The notes below the pieces were generated by a model. It ran no database searches and had not been told where the DNA came from. It saw only the letters and a list, made by a program, of their open reading frames with translations. DNA of 64,000 nt from an uncultured Desulfatiglans sp. (GTDB lineage: Bacteria; Desulfobacterota; DSM-4660; Desulfatiglandales; Desulfatiglandaceae): assembly GCA_900498135.1 (NCBI GenBank), contig LR026961.1, positions 4,023,215 through 4,087,214 of the forward strand. The letters are read 5' to 3'. Position numbers and translations under genes: made by a program. Within the stretch, counting starts at the first letter, position 1. Every line of letters starts with the position of its first letter. This document shows positions 17,004-25,228 of the stretch, one piece after another.

Positions 17004-18233
17004 TCAGCGATCCCTTTTCATGAATTCTTCGAGGATGTCGACCATCCTCTCGGCCATGGGCATATCCTCGAGGTTGCAGTCGAGCTCTTCGAGCGGGATG
17101 TCCGCCCTGAGATGCCTCTTCAACTCCTCGACGAACAGCCGGTCCTCGGCCGGGTCATAGAGGATCCCGCCCTCCTGGTCGATCGATGACCAGCCCCGCA
17201 GGGGTACGACCAGTTTGAGGGGACCTTTCGCCTTGTTCATCTTTTCCGCATACATCCGAGCGCCGACCAGGAGTTCATCGACCGGGAAGCGCGTCATCGC
17301 CCGCATCTGATCGATCTCCAACACCCGGCCGCCGGCGACGTATTTCGGCCGATTGTGCCGGGTGGGCCCGGCCCCGGTCAGGTTGAGGCAGCACGGCGCC
17401 CAGACCTGGGGGATGCCCCGTTCCAATGCGGCGTCCAGCCGCTTCATGCCGGCGGCACGGTTGCCTTTGAACTTCTCTTCGACCAGACCCGCCGGCACGA
17501 TCTCGACGACGCCGTCGAAGAACCCCTGTTCGATGAGGCGGTCCATGGCCCGGTCGCTGACCCCCTGGGCGTGGAAGGGAAAGACGTGGTATCCCCTCTC
17601 GATCAGCAGCTTCTCGACGTTCTTGGCGCATTGATCCGAAAAACCCAGCTCCGTGACGGCCACCGATGGATAGGGCAGCTTGAGGGAGCGGCAGTCCATC
17701 GACTGCTCCGCCATGCCGCAGATCGCACCCGCCACCTGCGCGAGCGCGTTTTTCATGAGATCGCTCATCCCGGACACCTCCAGGATGATCTGCATCACGG
17801 CCAGGTCCGTCGCTTCGAACCAGCGGTTGATGTACGCGGGCATCGCCGCCGGGGTGGCGATCAGCTTGGGGAGCCCGAAGGGCAGCCGGGCCATCACCCG
17901 CGCGCCGACCAGGGCGATCGTCGCGCCTCCCAGGGCCACGATGCCGTCCAGTTTCCCCTCCGAGAGCAGGCCCAGCGCGGTCTCGACAGCCCCGGCCGTC
18001 ATGGCATCCGTCACCTCCGCCCTGTTCCTTGACCCTCTCAGCTGCTCGATGTCTTTGCCCACCCGCGCAGCGATCTCATCCGGTCCGATGTCCGCGTCGA
18101 CCGAGGGCCGCTTCCCCATGCTGATATCCATCAGGATGGGCCGGAACCCGATCTCCTCGATCCTCCGCCTCAGGAAGCCGAGCTGCTCCGATTTTGTATC
18201 GGTTGTCCCGATCATGACGATACTCTTAGCCAT
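17004..18233 (-). CDS. Tm-1-like ATP-binding domain protein (UPF0261)
   Basis: The 409-residue protein has the full UPF0261/Tm-1 N-domain layout: IGTTDTKSEQLGFLR at the N terminus, a glycine-rich GGATIALVGARVMARLPFGLPKL in the first third, MPAYINRW, and SVAVTELGF in the middle, and an ending with VVPLRGWSSID. The related plant Tm-1 domain binds ATP. Bacterial members often sit beside catabolic or TIM-barrel genes, but no reaction is established. AAGGAGG precedes the ATG and it follows the XRE-cupin gene by 21 bases. In this operon it may handle a phosphorylated or carboxylated intermediate; that is speculative. Confidence 0.75.
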   Translation of the reverse strand: MAKSIVMIGTTDTKSEQLGFLRRRIEEIGFRPILMDISMGKRPSVDADIGPDEIAARVGKDIEQLRGSRNRAEVTDAMTAGAVETALGLLSEGKLDGIVALGGATIALVGARVMARLPFGLPKLIATPAAMPAYINRWFEATDLAVMQIILEVSGMSDLMKNALAQVAGAICGMAEQSMDCRSLKLPYPSVAVTELGFSDQCAKNVEKLLIERGYHVFPFHAQGVSDRAMDRLIEQGFFDGVVEIVPAGLVEEKFKGNRAAGMKRLDAALERGIPQVWAPCCLNLTGAGPTRHNRPKYVAGGRVLEIDQMRAMTRFPVDELLVGARMYAEKMNKAKGPLKLVVPLRGWSSIDQEGGILYDPAEDRLFVEELKRHLRADIPLEELDCNLEDMPMAERMVDILEEFMKRDR

Positions 18234-18254
18234 CCAAATCCTCCTTCCGGGTGA

Positions 18255-18821
18255 TCACAATCGCTTATAGTTGAACATCACCGCCAGGAGCTTCGCCTTC
18301 TTTTCCCCGACGCTGCGGCCGTAATGCGGCACGCCCGCATCGAAATAGACGCAGTCGCCCTCTTCCATCATGGTGCTCTTGCCGTCATAGACAAACTCGT
18401 GGCGGCCCTCCAGCACGTAGAGAAGCTCTTCCCCTTCATGCTGAAAAACCCCCTTTTCCTCGAAGGCCGGCTCGATGATGTAGGGGAGCATGTTCTTGCC
18501 CGGCTTTTTCGAGGCCAGGGCCTCATACTTGTAGCCGTAAAAGGCGCCTACGGTTTCGACGACCTCGCCCGCACCGCGCCTGGTGAACGTGATGCGCGGG
18601 TCGATGTCCTCTTCCCCGTTTCCTTCGAAAATGAACCGGACATCGACCCCAAGCGCATTGGCGATCTTGTTGACCGTGGAATAAGGCGGAGCCTTCTTCG
18701 AGCGTTCGATCTTCGAGAGATAGCTCTTGGTCAACCCCGTAAGATCCGCCAGTTCCTGAAGGGTCATGCCCTTCTTTTCGCGCAGATTCCTGATATTCTG
18801 TGTGATCCATTCTTCCTGCAT
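18255..18821 (-). CDS. XRE-family regulator with C-terminal cupin domain
   Basis: The chosen start gives 188 residues and has GGAAGAG upstream; two earlier in-frame ATGs lack a site. An XRE helix-turn-helix occupies about residues 8-65 (MTLQELADLTGLTKSYLSKIE). A double-stranded beta-helix cupin covers about 105-185, with HEGEELLYVLEG and GDCVYFDAGVPH. Such regulators sense a small molecule in the cupin and control their neighbours. It lies between the dikinase pair and the Tm-1/ligase/carboxyltransferase genes, probably in one operon and autoregulated. Palindromic element A separates it from the dikinase gene. Confidence 0.85.
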   Translation of the reverse strand: MQEEWITQNIRNLREKKGMTLQELADLTGLTKSYLSKIERSKKAPPYSTVNKIANALGVDVRFIFEGNGEEDIDPRITFTRRGAGEVVETVGAFYGYKYEALASKKPGKNMLPYIIEPAFEEKGVFQHEGEELLYVLEGRHEFVYDGKSTMMEEGDCVYFDAGVPHYGRSVGEKKAKLLAVMFNYKRL

Positions 18822-18887
18822 ACGCGTCTCTTCCATGTCATCGCACATTCACAGGGCACATCGCTCTTTCCCAACGCCTATTTGGTG

Positions 18888-19056
18888 TCCATCCGGAAAT
18901 GATTTCCGTATAGAACCCAGTTTCCAATCCGGAAATAAGGATTTTTGGCCAATATCAAGGAAATCAAGCGTTTGCGTGGAGGCGACCTGTAGGTCGCCTC
19001 CACGCAAACGTGCAGATTGACGCGGAGATTGGCCAAAAAGACCATTTCCGGATGGA
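18888..19056. repeat. Palindromic MITE-like element, copy A (most intact)
   Basis: The 169-bp element is bounded by 14-bp perfect terminal inverted repeats, TCCATCCGGAAATG (18,888-18,901) and its complement (19,043-19,056). Inside are a second inverted pair (TTTTTGGCCAAT and ATTGGCCAAAAA) and a central perfect 20-bp palindrome: CGTTTGCGTGGAGGCGACCT (18,969-18,988), two bases, then its exact complement (18,991-19,010). It contains no gene. It ends seven bases from the stop of the dikinase alpha gene and would give a very strong hairpin in either transcript, so it may limit readthrough into the XRE-cupin gene. Confidence 0.85.
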
Positions 19057-19063
19057 AGCGAAT

Positions 19064-20743
19064 CTAGGCTTTGATATAGACGACGCCCAGGTCTCCGTCG
19101 ATCCGGATGGTCATGCCGGTCCTAATCTTCTGGCTTCCTTCGACACATCCGGCCACGCAGGGGATCCCATACTCCCGCGCCATAATCACCGGATGGGACA
19201 ACGCACCTCCTCCGTCCGTCACCAACCCTTTAATCACGCTGAAAGCAGCCGTCCAGGCGGCCGATGTCCCGGGGGCCACCAGGATCTCACCGGGCTCCAC
19301 CTCCGGAAGCTGATCCGCGCTCATGATGACCCTCGCTCTTCCTTCATAAACGCCCGGGGCTGCAGCTGCGCCGTAAAGATCCGCCTTCAGTTCCTCCCGT
19401 ACGATCGGGACCTGCGTCGAAACCGAGAGTGTCGGGTCGCTCTTGAGGACGTCCTGCGCCTGAGAGATATCGCCGTAGAAGGGAACCGGCTCGATCTTCG
19501 AATTGGCTTTCCAGGCCTCCTTGCGCCGCTGGACATAAGGCCGCAGGTCGACCTTCCCCATCGGGATGGCGGCCTTGCGGATTTCATCGGGATGCAGGAA
19601 ATGGACGTCTTCGGCCGAGTCGATGCATCCGGCCTGGGCGAATCTGCGGCCGAACTCGGTCACGATCCACCGTCCGAGCGCCCCGACATAAAAATCACAG
19701 AAATAGGTGTGGTCTTCGCTCCAATACCCCGATCTTTGCGCCGCTTTCATCAGCACTTCAAAGGAATCCTTCACCTCCGCCGGCACTTTTTCGAGCACAT
19801 TTTTCTCGGCCTGCTCCCTTTCTAATATGATGCGGCCCCGCTCACTATCGAAGGTAAACTCCTCATCCTTCATCAGCATCTTCACCCGGTTCAATGCCAG
19901 CGAAGGTCTTTCGATCCAGGCCGGGGTGTCATATGCATGCATCCGCTCACACCGCCATCCATGCCGGGTAAGGAACGTGTGATATTCTTCCAGCCACTCC
20001 CGTCCTCTTGTGTTTTCGTTCAACAGGCGAAGAATCTCCTCCCTGTCCGAACCTGCGAATGCCTCTTCGAGCCCCATCGAAACCGCTTTTCTGCTGAGCC
20101 GCCACAATTCCCGCATCACCTTGACATCCTGGTTCTCGAAACCGGACATGAGCCTGCCGAAATCCGGATCGATGGGGGCGTCGCGGCCGAAAAGGTCCTT
20201 CCACATCAACTGAAAGAGGCCGTTGATATAGTAGGAGGCCATCATCATGATCATGTGGATTTCACCTTCCTTGCGGTTGATGGTATAGGTGAAATCAAGG
20301 AAAAACGAAAGCAGTTCGATGTTGGTCAACCTTTCGATATCGCCCCAGTCCTTCAGCCCCCGCGATTCTTTAGCCTCTGTGTAAAGCTCCATCAACTCCT
20401 TCTTGTACCCATCCCAGACGGCATCGAAATCCTGCAGAAACGGCTTGATCTTTTGCCTGAAATAGGGTTCCCTCTCCCTCCGCTCTTCCTCGGTGGTTCG
20501 AATGGCTGTGATATAGGGGTATCCCTGAATAAATCTCGAATCCCATCCACGCGTCGTCGGCAGAAAGAGGGTTTCCGAGCCGTATCTGAATCCGGAATAG
20601 TACCAGTACCAGCCAATCCCGATATAAAGGGGCTTCATAGCCGGTTTTCCATGCACGACATCGCACAGCAGCACGCCGTAGCTTTGGGGATCTTTCTCAT
20701 CGTCGAATTCGTAGAAAGACAGATCATAAGCAGGATGAAGCAT
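19064..20743 (-). CDS. Split dikinase, substrate/His-domain subunit 1 (phenylphosphate synthase alpha-like)
   Basis: The 559-residue protein has a C-terminal phosphohistidine swivel domain of the PEP-synthase type: PGTSAAWTAAF, then TDGGGALSHPVIMAREYGIP with the phosphoryl-accepting H517. About 420 N-terminal residues are a helical region without a PEP/pyruvate barrel, as in phenylphosphate synthase subunit 1 and rifampin phosphotransferase. Such enzymes move the beta-phosphate of ATP, via the His, to a hydroxyl of an organic substrate, giving AMP and Pi. GGGAGG precedes the ATG, and the ATP-grasp partner lies 66 bases upstream. A third CBS-domain subunit known from Thauera is not present. 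Substrate unknown. Confidence 0.75.
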   Translation of the reverse strand: MLHPAYDLSFYEFDDEKDPQSYGVLLCDVVHGKPAMKPLYIGIGWYWYYSGFRYGSETLFLPTTRGWDSRFIQGYPYITAIRTTEEERREREPYFRQKIKPFLQDFDAVWDGYKKELMELYTEAKESRGLKDWGDIERLTNIELLSFFLDFTYTINRKEGEIHMIMMMASYYINGLFQLMWKDLFGRDAPIDPDFGRLMSGFENQDVKVMRELWRLSRKAVSMGLEEAFAGSDREEILRLLNENTRGREWLEEYHTFLTRHGWRCERMHAYDTPAWIERPSLALNRVKMLMKDEEFTFDSERGRIILEREQAEKNVLEKVPAEVKDSFEVLMKAAQRSGYWSEDHTYFCDFYVGALGRWIVTEFGRRFAQAGCIDSAEDVHFLHPDEIRKAAIPMGKVDLRPYVQRRKEAWKANSKIEPVPFYGDISQAQDVLKSDPTLSVSTQVPIVREELKADLYGAAAAPGVYEGRARVIMSADQLPEVEPGEILVAPGTSAAWTAAFSVIKGLVTDGGGALSHPVIMAREYGIPCVAGCVEGSQKIRTGMTIRIDGDLGVVYIKA

Positions 20744-20809
20744 AAAGGCCTCCCTTTGGTCAATGCGTTAAAGAAATGTGATTTGCTGGATCCCTTTTTC
20801 GTGCATGTC

Positions 20810-21829
20810 TCAGGTCCCCATCCTCGACAGCATCATGTCGAGCACCTTGTCGACAGGGTCTTTCTGTTTGGCTACGACTTCGGCGCGGGTCTGAAGGAGG
20901 AGGATGCTCATCGGAAAAACGAGATCCTGATCGATAGCCCACTCGCAATCTTGCGGAACATTGAAATGTTCTTCGAGCACCTTTCCGAGACGGCCCAACT
21001 CTGCAGCCTCCTCATCGCTGATACAAAACTGACGGCGCATATCTTCAGGTGTTTCCACCTCTTTTGTACCCAAGGCATCGAAGCCTATATAGGTCTCTTT
21101 GGTTCCCAATGTCTTTTCCACCGGTTTAAGAGTGGCCTTGTCTAGAACAAGGAGATCAGGACGTGCATTGCCGCTTACCACGCTCTCTCCCAATCCCCAG
21201 TTCGCTTCGATGATCATGCGCGATGCATTCCCGCGGTTCGGATCGACGGTAAACAGCACGCCTGCGGCTTTTGCCCTCACCATTTTCAGAACTGCGACGC
21301 CGATCGGATCGCTCTCGAGGGGCAAGCCGTGTCGGCTGCGGGACGTCAACGAGACCATGTTGAACGTGCTCGACCAGACCTTTTTCACTTTTTCGAGCAG
21401 ATCCGTCTCCCCCTTCACATTCAAGCAGGTTTCATACTGTCCGGGGTGGCTGACCGCCCCGGCGGAACGGACTGACACGGCCACGTCTCTCATGCATAAT
21501 CTTTCGTTCAGCTCCCTGTAGTGCGACAGAATCGGATCCTCGAGTTCATCCGGAATCTTTTTCGATTCCACGATCTCGCGCAACCGGGGGCTGACCTCCT
21601 TGAAGGCACCGAGATTCTCGGGCCGCAGATCAACGTCCGCAAGGAGCTTTTCAATCTCCTCCCCCGCCCCCGACAATTTCATGAAATCCTTATAAGCGTT
21701 TACACTCAGCGCAAAGCCAGACGGAACCCTCAGACCCATCTGCGCCATCTCACCGAGATTAGCGCACTTCTTTCCAACGAGTTCCTTGTGCCCCTGACCA
21801 AGCTTTTCGATCCAGACTACCCCTTTCAT
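20810..21829 (-). CDS. Split dikinase, ATP-grasp subunit 1 (phenylphosphate synthase beta-like)
   Basis: The 339-residue protein is the N-terminal PEP-synthase ATP-binding domain alone: VGKKCANLGEM near residue 20, VSVRSAG in the middle, IIEANWGLGESVVSG, and LLLQTRAE at the end, where full-length PEP synthase would run on into the His domain. The ATG has GGAAGGGGG upstream. It makes a natural pair with the downstream His-domain subunit; together they equal the three-domain architecture of rifampin phosphotransferase (ATP, substrate, His) cut after domain one. It is paralogous to the gene at 31,745. Confidence 0.8.
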   Translation of the reverse strand: MKGVVWIEKLGQGHKELVGKKCANLGEMAQMGLRVPSGFALSVNAYKDFMKLSGAGEEIEKLLADVDLRPENLGAFKEVSPRLREIVESKKIPDELEDPILSHYRELNERLCMRDVAVSVRSAGAVSHPGQYETCLNVKGETDLLEKVKKVWSSTFNMVSLTSRSRHGLPLESDPIGVAVLKMVRAKAAGVLFTVDPNRGNASRMIIEANWGLGESVVSGNARPDLLVLDKATLKPVEKTLGTKETYIGFDALGTKEVETPEDMRRQFCISDEEAAELGRLGKVLEEHFNVPQDCEWAIDQDLVFPMSILLLQTRAEVVAKQKDPVDKVLDMMLSRMGT

Positions 21830-22158
21830 CAAAATGCCCCCTTCCTGTTGTGTTTATGCCTGTCATTCAGGAGACAGTATCGTTTCCCCTGGAACAGGCC
21901 TCATCGGCCGTCCTTCACATCGTCCCGCCGCCATTGGCGACGCGCCGGCCGAAAGGTCTTAAGCCCGGAACCGTTCAATGCCCTTTCGTGGAGACAAGAG
22001 GAACATACCTCGTGCGGTGCGCAGGACGGATGGCCACGAGGCAAAGAGATTTCTTCTCCACCCATCCGAACAAGGATCGACCGTCGATCCGGGCGTTACG
22101 AAACACTTTTTTTCTGGTAAAAACGCGTTGTTTCCGCAAAATCGCTTTCGGTTGAACA
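21830..22158. other. Intergenic region between isochorismatase and dikinase genes
   Basis: No gene is supported in these 329 bases. It has the RBS of the ATP-grasp gene at its left edge. The remainder has no clear promoter, repeat or terminator that I can defend. The size is enough for a separate promoter for the dikinase pair. Confidence 0.5.
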
Positions 22159-22836
22159 CTAGTCAGGGTACTGCAAAGCTGCCAGGACGCTCTGCGTGTC
22201 GGTCACCCATCCAAAACTGGCTTTGACGTTGGAAATGGTCGCCTTCTGCAATTCATGACTGCCAAGCGGGCTGGTCGCATCCGCCACGAGGATCGCGAAA
22301 TAGTCCAGAGCGGCCGCATGTCGCAATGTGGATTCGACGCATACGTTGGTGGCAGTTCCGGCAAAGATGAGGGAGTTGATCCCCTTTTGTAAAAGATGGG
22401 TCTGGAAATTTGTATCGATGAATCCGTCATGCCTTTCCTTCACTATGATGAGGTCATCGGAACGGGGCGTGAGTTCGTCTATGATATTAGCTCCCCAGGA
22501 ACCCTCTAATGGGAGGCGTTTCACAATATCGGATTGGTCTTTAGCTAAGCGAAAGGTCTTGGATTTGTAAAAAAAAGGGGTATCGACTATTTTGGATCGC
22601 TCTGTTTCCCCGGGATATACCATCTTCAAATAAATCACCTGGATGGTATTTTTCCTGCAAGCATCTGCAAGCCTTCGGCAGCGATCTACGACGGAAGGCA
22701 CCCCTTCCAGATCGACCCCTAACATGCCGAAATATCCTTCAGGACGCAGAAACGCATTCTGCATGTCCACTATCACCAGAGCACTTCGTGCCCGCTCCAA
22801 TGAAACAGCTTCCGGTCCGGCGTTCAGGGTGATCAT
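22159..22836 (-). CDS. Isochorismatase-family cysteine hydrolase
   Basis: The protein has 225 residues from an ATG with AAGGA upstream; a GTG 24 codons earlier lacks a site. The isochorismatase/nicotinamidase catalytic triad is visible: D24 in VIVDMQNAF, K133 in IVKERHDGF, and C166 in TATNVCVESTLRHA. The family hydrolyses amide or enol-ether bonds in small molecules (ureidoacrylate, nicotinamide, isochorismate). It is the first gene of the leftward group, separated by 330 bases from the dikinase pair, so linkage to that pathway is plausible but unproven. Confidence 0.8.
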   Translation of the reverse strand: MITLNAGPEAVSLERARSALVIVDMQNAFLRPEGYFGMLGVDLEGVPSVVDRCRRLADACRKNTIQVIYLKMVYPGETERSKIVDTPFFYKSKTFRLAKDQSDIVKRLPLEGSWGANIIDELTPRSDDLIIVKERHDGFIDTNFQTHLLQKGINSLIFAGTATNVCVESTLRHAAALDYFAILVADATSPLGSHELQKATISNVKASFGWVTDTQSVLAALQYPD

Positions 22837-23597
22837 GAGATACAGTCCTTGTGCGCTTTCACCCGGGAGGGGCGTTTGTCGGCCTGACTCGACCCCGATC
22901 CCGGTCACCGATTCAAAAGTGGTCTGCCGCTTTTCATGATCCCTGGAACAGGTTTAAACAATCCGGACAGACAACGCACCTCGGGATTGGAAACCCGCCC
23001 CGTGGTTTCATCTGCTCTTTCCGATAGAGGGAAAACACGCGAATTCGTCTTGATATCGATCAGGCCTTGGACCAGGGCATGATACGCAACGCAAGCCCGC
23101 TTCGCGCGAAAACGGAAAACAGCAGACCGGTTTTCGATCTCAGGAAACATGCGATATGTACATTTGGTTGACATGCTCCTCATTCTTGCCGACAATCCCA
23201 GGAGACGCATAGAGGGGAACGAAACCCAACATAAATAAATAAGTCGATATATCAATATGTTATTAAGCGAGTCAATCCGCATTTATTTGAATCTCATTCA
23301 GGCTCCATCTCTAGCGGGCGGTGTCCTTTTTGTCAACTAAAAAGAAACTTTGTTTTTCATCTTGCGGGATCTGCAAAATTTTATATTATTTATTATCAAC
23401 TATTTTACATATATATTTAAAAATATTTTTAGGTTTCCAATTTTGAAACATGCATCCAGCTCTTCGTTCCTTTTTGAAACGATGGTCGCGCGAAATCCGC
23501 TCCGTCTCTTTATCCGGCCCTCGAGCCGGCAGTTGAACCCCGAGGCGTGAAAATGTTATAAATGAGTTTTTCCATCCCCGAACGAGAGGTGAAAAAA
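22837..23597. other. AT-rich intergenic region between divergent genes
   Basis: The interval separates the leftward isochorismatase gene from the rightward thiolase gene, so both promoters should lie here. The stretch 23,330-23,450 is markedly AT-rich (runs of A/T such as TTTTATATTATTTATTATC), unlike the coding DNA around it. A 125-codon minus-strand frame (22,905-23,282) has no recognisable features. GAGAGGTG at about 23,585 is the RBS of the thiolase-like gene. Confidence 0.5.
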
Positions 23598-24752
23598 ATG
23601 AACCTGAAGGACCGCTATGCGATCGTCGGCGTCGGCTGCACGCCCCAGGGGCGCTTCCCGGACAGGACGGTGCTCAGCTTTTACGTGGAATCCTGCGCCA
23701 ACGCGATCCTGGATGCAGGGCTCGAGCGCAAGGACATCGACGGACTGATCTGCTACCGCCAGTTTCCCACGAGGCCCGGCGAAGAGGAAGTATCCGCCTA
23801 CCTCGTGGCGCAACATCTTGGTCTTTCTCCCAATGCCATCAGCCAGGAGGCCAACTGCGCGCGGTCCCACCTCCTGCATGCCCTGGCGATGCTGGAGGCG
23901 GGCCTTTGCCGGTACGTCGTCTTGAGCTATGCAGACACCTCCCGGCTGGGAACGCTCGGCAGCCCGCCCTCATACACCGACAAGGCGGTGTTCGGACATT
24001 TCGGGCTGGCCGCCGACTATGCCTTGGCCGCCAGGCGCGCCATGCACACGCAGCACACGGGCCCGGAAACCTGGAAAAAGATCGCTGTCTCCCAGCGGAG
24101 ATGGGCGAACTTGAACCCCGCCGCCCTGATGCACGGCCAAAACATGAGCGAGGACGACTACGACCGGTCCCGATGGGTGGTGGAACCCTTCCGGCTGGCC
24201 GACTGCTGCCTGATGAACGACGGCGGCCGAGCCTGCGTGATCACATCGCTTGAAAGGGCGCGCGACCTGCGGCATCCTCCCGCCGTGATCATGGGGATCG
24301 GGCAGCACAACCCCTCCCGCGAAATCCAGGCCTCGACGGCGATGGACGGCCCGACGGGCGCCTTCTTCGCCGGGCAAACGGCCTTCCGCATGGCCGGTGT
24401 GACCCGGGACGACATCGATGCCTGCCAGATCTATGACTGCTTCACCTACACCGTGGAGATCACCCTGCAGGACTATGGTTTTTTCGCCCCGGGCGAGGGG
24501 GAAAGCTGGTTCGACCACGGACGGACCGCCCCGGGCGGCAGCCTGCCCGTCAACACCTCCGGCGGGCTTCTGTCCGAGGCGTACTTCATGGGCCTCACAC
24601 CGTTGACCGAGGCCGCCATGCAGCTCATGGGACGCTGCGGAGAAAGGCAGCTGGGCCCGGCTACGGGAACCAAAACGCCTGAGCTTATCCTTTGCAGCGA
24701 TAACGGCGGTGTTTTTCAGACCCATTCCACCACGATCCTGAGGAAAGGATGA
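23598..24752 (+). CDS. Thiolase-fold protein lacking the catalytic His (Ltp2/DitF-like aldolase candidate)
   Basis: The 384-residue protein starts at the ATG after GAGAGGTG. It has the thiolase fold with a Cys (C87, EANCARSH) at the nucleophile position and NTSGGLLSEAYFMGL where active thiolases have GHPxGATG, so the catalytic His is missing. This replacement is seen in the SCP2-thiolase relatives that act as retro-aldolases with a DUF35 partner (Ltp2-ChsH2 in steroid side-chain cleavage). A DUF35 gene follows with a four-base overlap. A C-C bond-cleaving aldolase on a CoA thioester is therefore more likely than a thiolase; substrate unknown. Confidence 0.75.
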   Translation: MNLKDRYAIVGVGCTPQGRFPDRTVLSFYVESCANAILDAGLERKDIDGLICYRQFPTRPGEEEVSAYLVAQHLGLSPNAISQEANCARSHLLHALAMLEAGLCRYVVLSYADTSRLGTLGSPPSYTDKAVFGHFGLAADYALAARRAMHTQHTGPETWKKIAVSQRRWANLNPAALMHGQNMSEDDYDRSRWVVEPFRLADCCLMNDGGRACVITSLERARDLRHPPAVIMGIGQHNPSREIQASTAMDGPTGAFFAGQTAFRMAGVTRDDIDACQIYDCFTYTVEITLQDYGFFAPGEGESWFDHGRTAPGGSLPVNTSGGLLSEAYFMGLTPLTEAAMQLMGRCGERQLGPATGTKTPELILCSDNGGVFQTHSTTILRKG

Positions 24753-25171
24753 AACCAGCGATGCCCGGAAAGATCCTGCCACAGCCGAACGCCGACACCC
24801 GTCCCTTCTGGGACTTCTGCCGCCGCCATGAACTCCGATTCCAGAAATGCGCTGCATGCGGGCACCTCCGCTGGCCCGCATCGTTCCTTTGCCCCATGTG
24901 TTATGAGAAGGCCGCTGAGTGGGTTCAGTCGGAAGGAAAGGGGACGGTCTACAGCTACGTCGTCTACCATCAGGCCTTTCATCCCGCCTTCGCCGGGGAC
25001 ATCCCCTATGTCACGGCGGTCATCGCACTCGAGGAGGGCCCCCATTTCCTGAGCGCCATCGTCGGCTGCGCGCCCGAAGCGGTTCACTGCGGCATGCCCG
25101 TCGAACTGACCTGGGAGGATGTCGGCGAGGGGTTCAGTCTCCCGAAATTCAAACCGATACAGCAACGGTAG
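24749..25171 (+). CDS. DUF35 Zn-ribbon/OB-fold protein, partner of the thiolase-like protein
   Basis: The 140-residue protein has a zinc ribbon (KCAACGHLR and FLCPMCYE, about residues 33-55) followed by the OB-fold (TVYSYVVYHQAFHPAF, PYVTAVIALEEGP). Its ATG overlaps the stop of the preceding gene (ATGA), with GAGGAAAGG upstream, which implies coupled translation and a complex. In Ltp2-type aldolases the DUF35 domain completes the acyl-CoA site. It is the second thiolase-fold/DUF35 pair in this window; the two pairs lie on opposite strands. Confidence 0.85.
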   Translation: MKPAMPGKILPQPNADTRPFWDFCRRHELRFQKCAACGHLRWPASFLCPMCYEKAAEWVQSEGKGTVYSYVVYHQAFHPAFAGDIPYVTAVIALEEGPHFLSAIVGCAPEAVHCGMPVELTWEDVGEGFSLPKFKPIQQR

Positions 25172-25228
25172 AAAAGAATCCGACCTGCGGGGCGGAGACC
25201 CCTCTTTGTCCGTCCTCGATGAGGCCCT

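Noticed and set aside
19064-21829. Annotation of the two dikinase genes as a split PEP synthase or pyruvate phosphate dikinase
   Set aside because: The PEP/pyruvate TIM barrel required for those enzymes is absent from both subunits. The architecture fits phenylphosphate synthase or rifampin phosphotransferase.
22905-23282. A 125-residue minus-strand frame upstream of the isochorismatase gene
   Set aside because: No RBS, no recognisable motif, composition unlike the coding genes; it covers the region where the promoter is expected.
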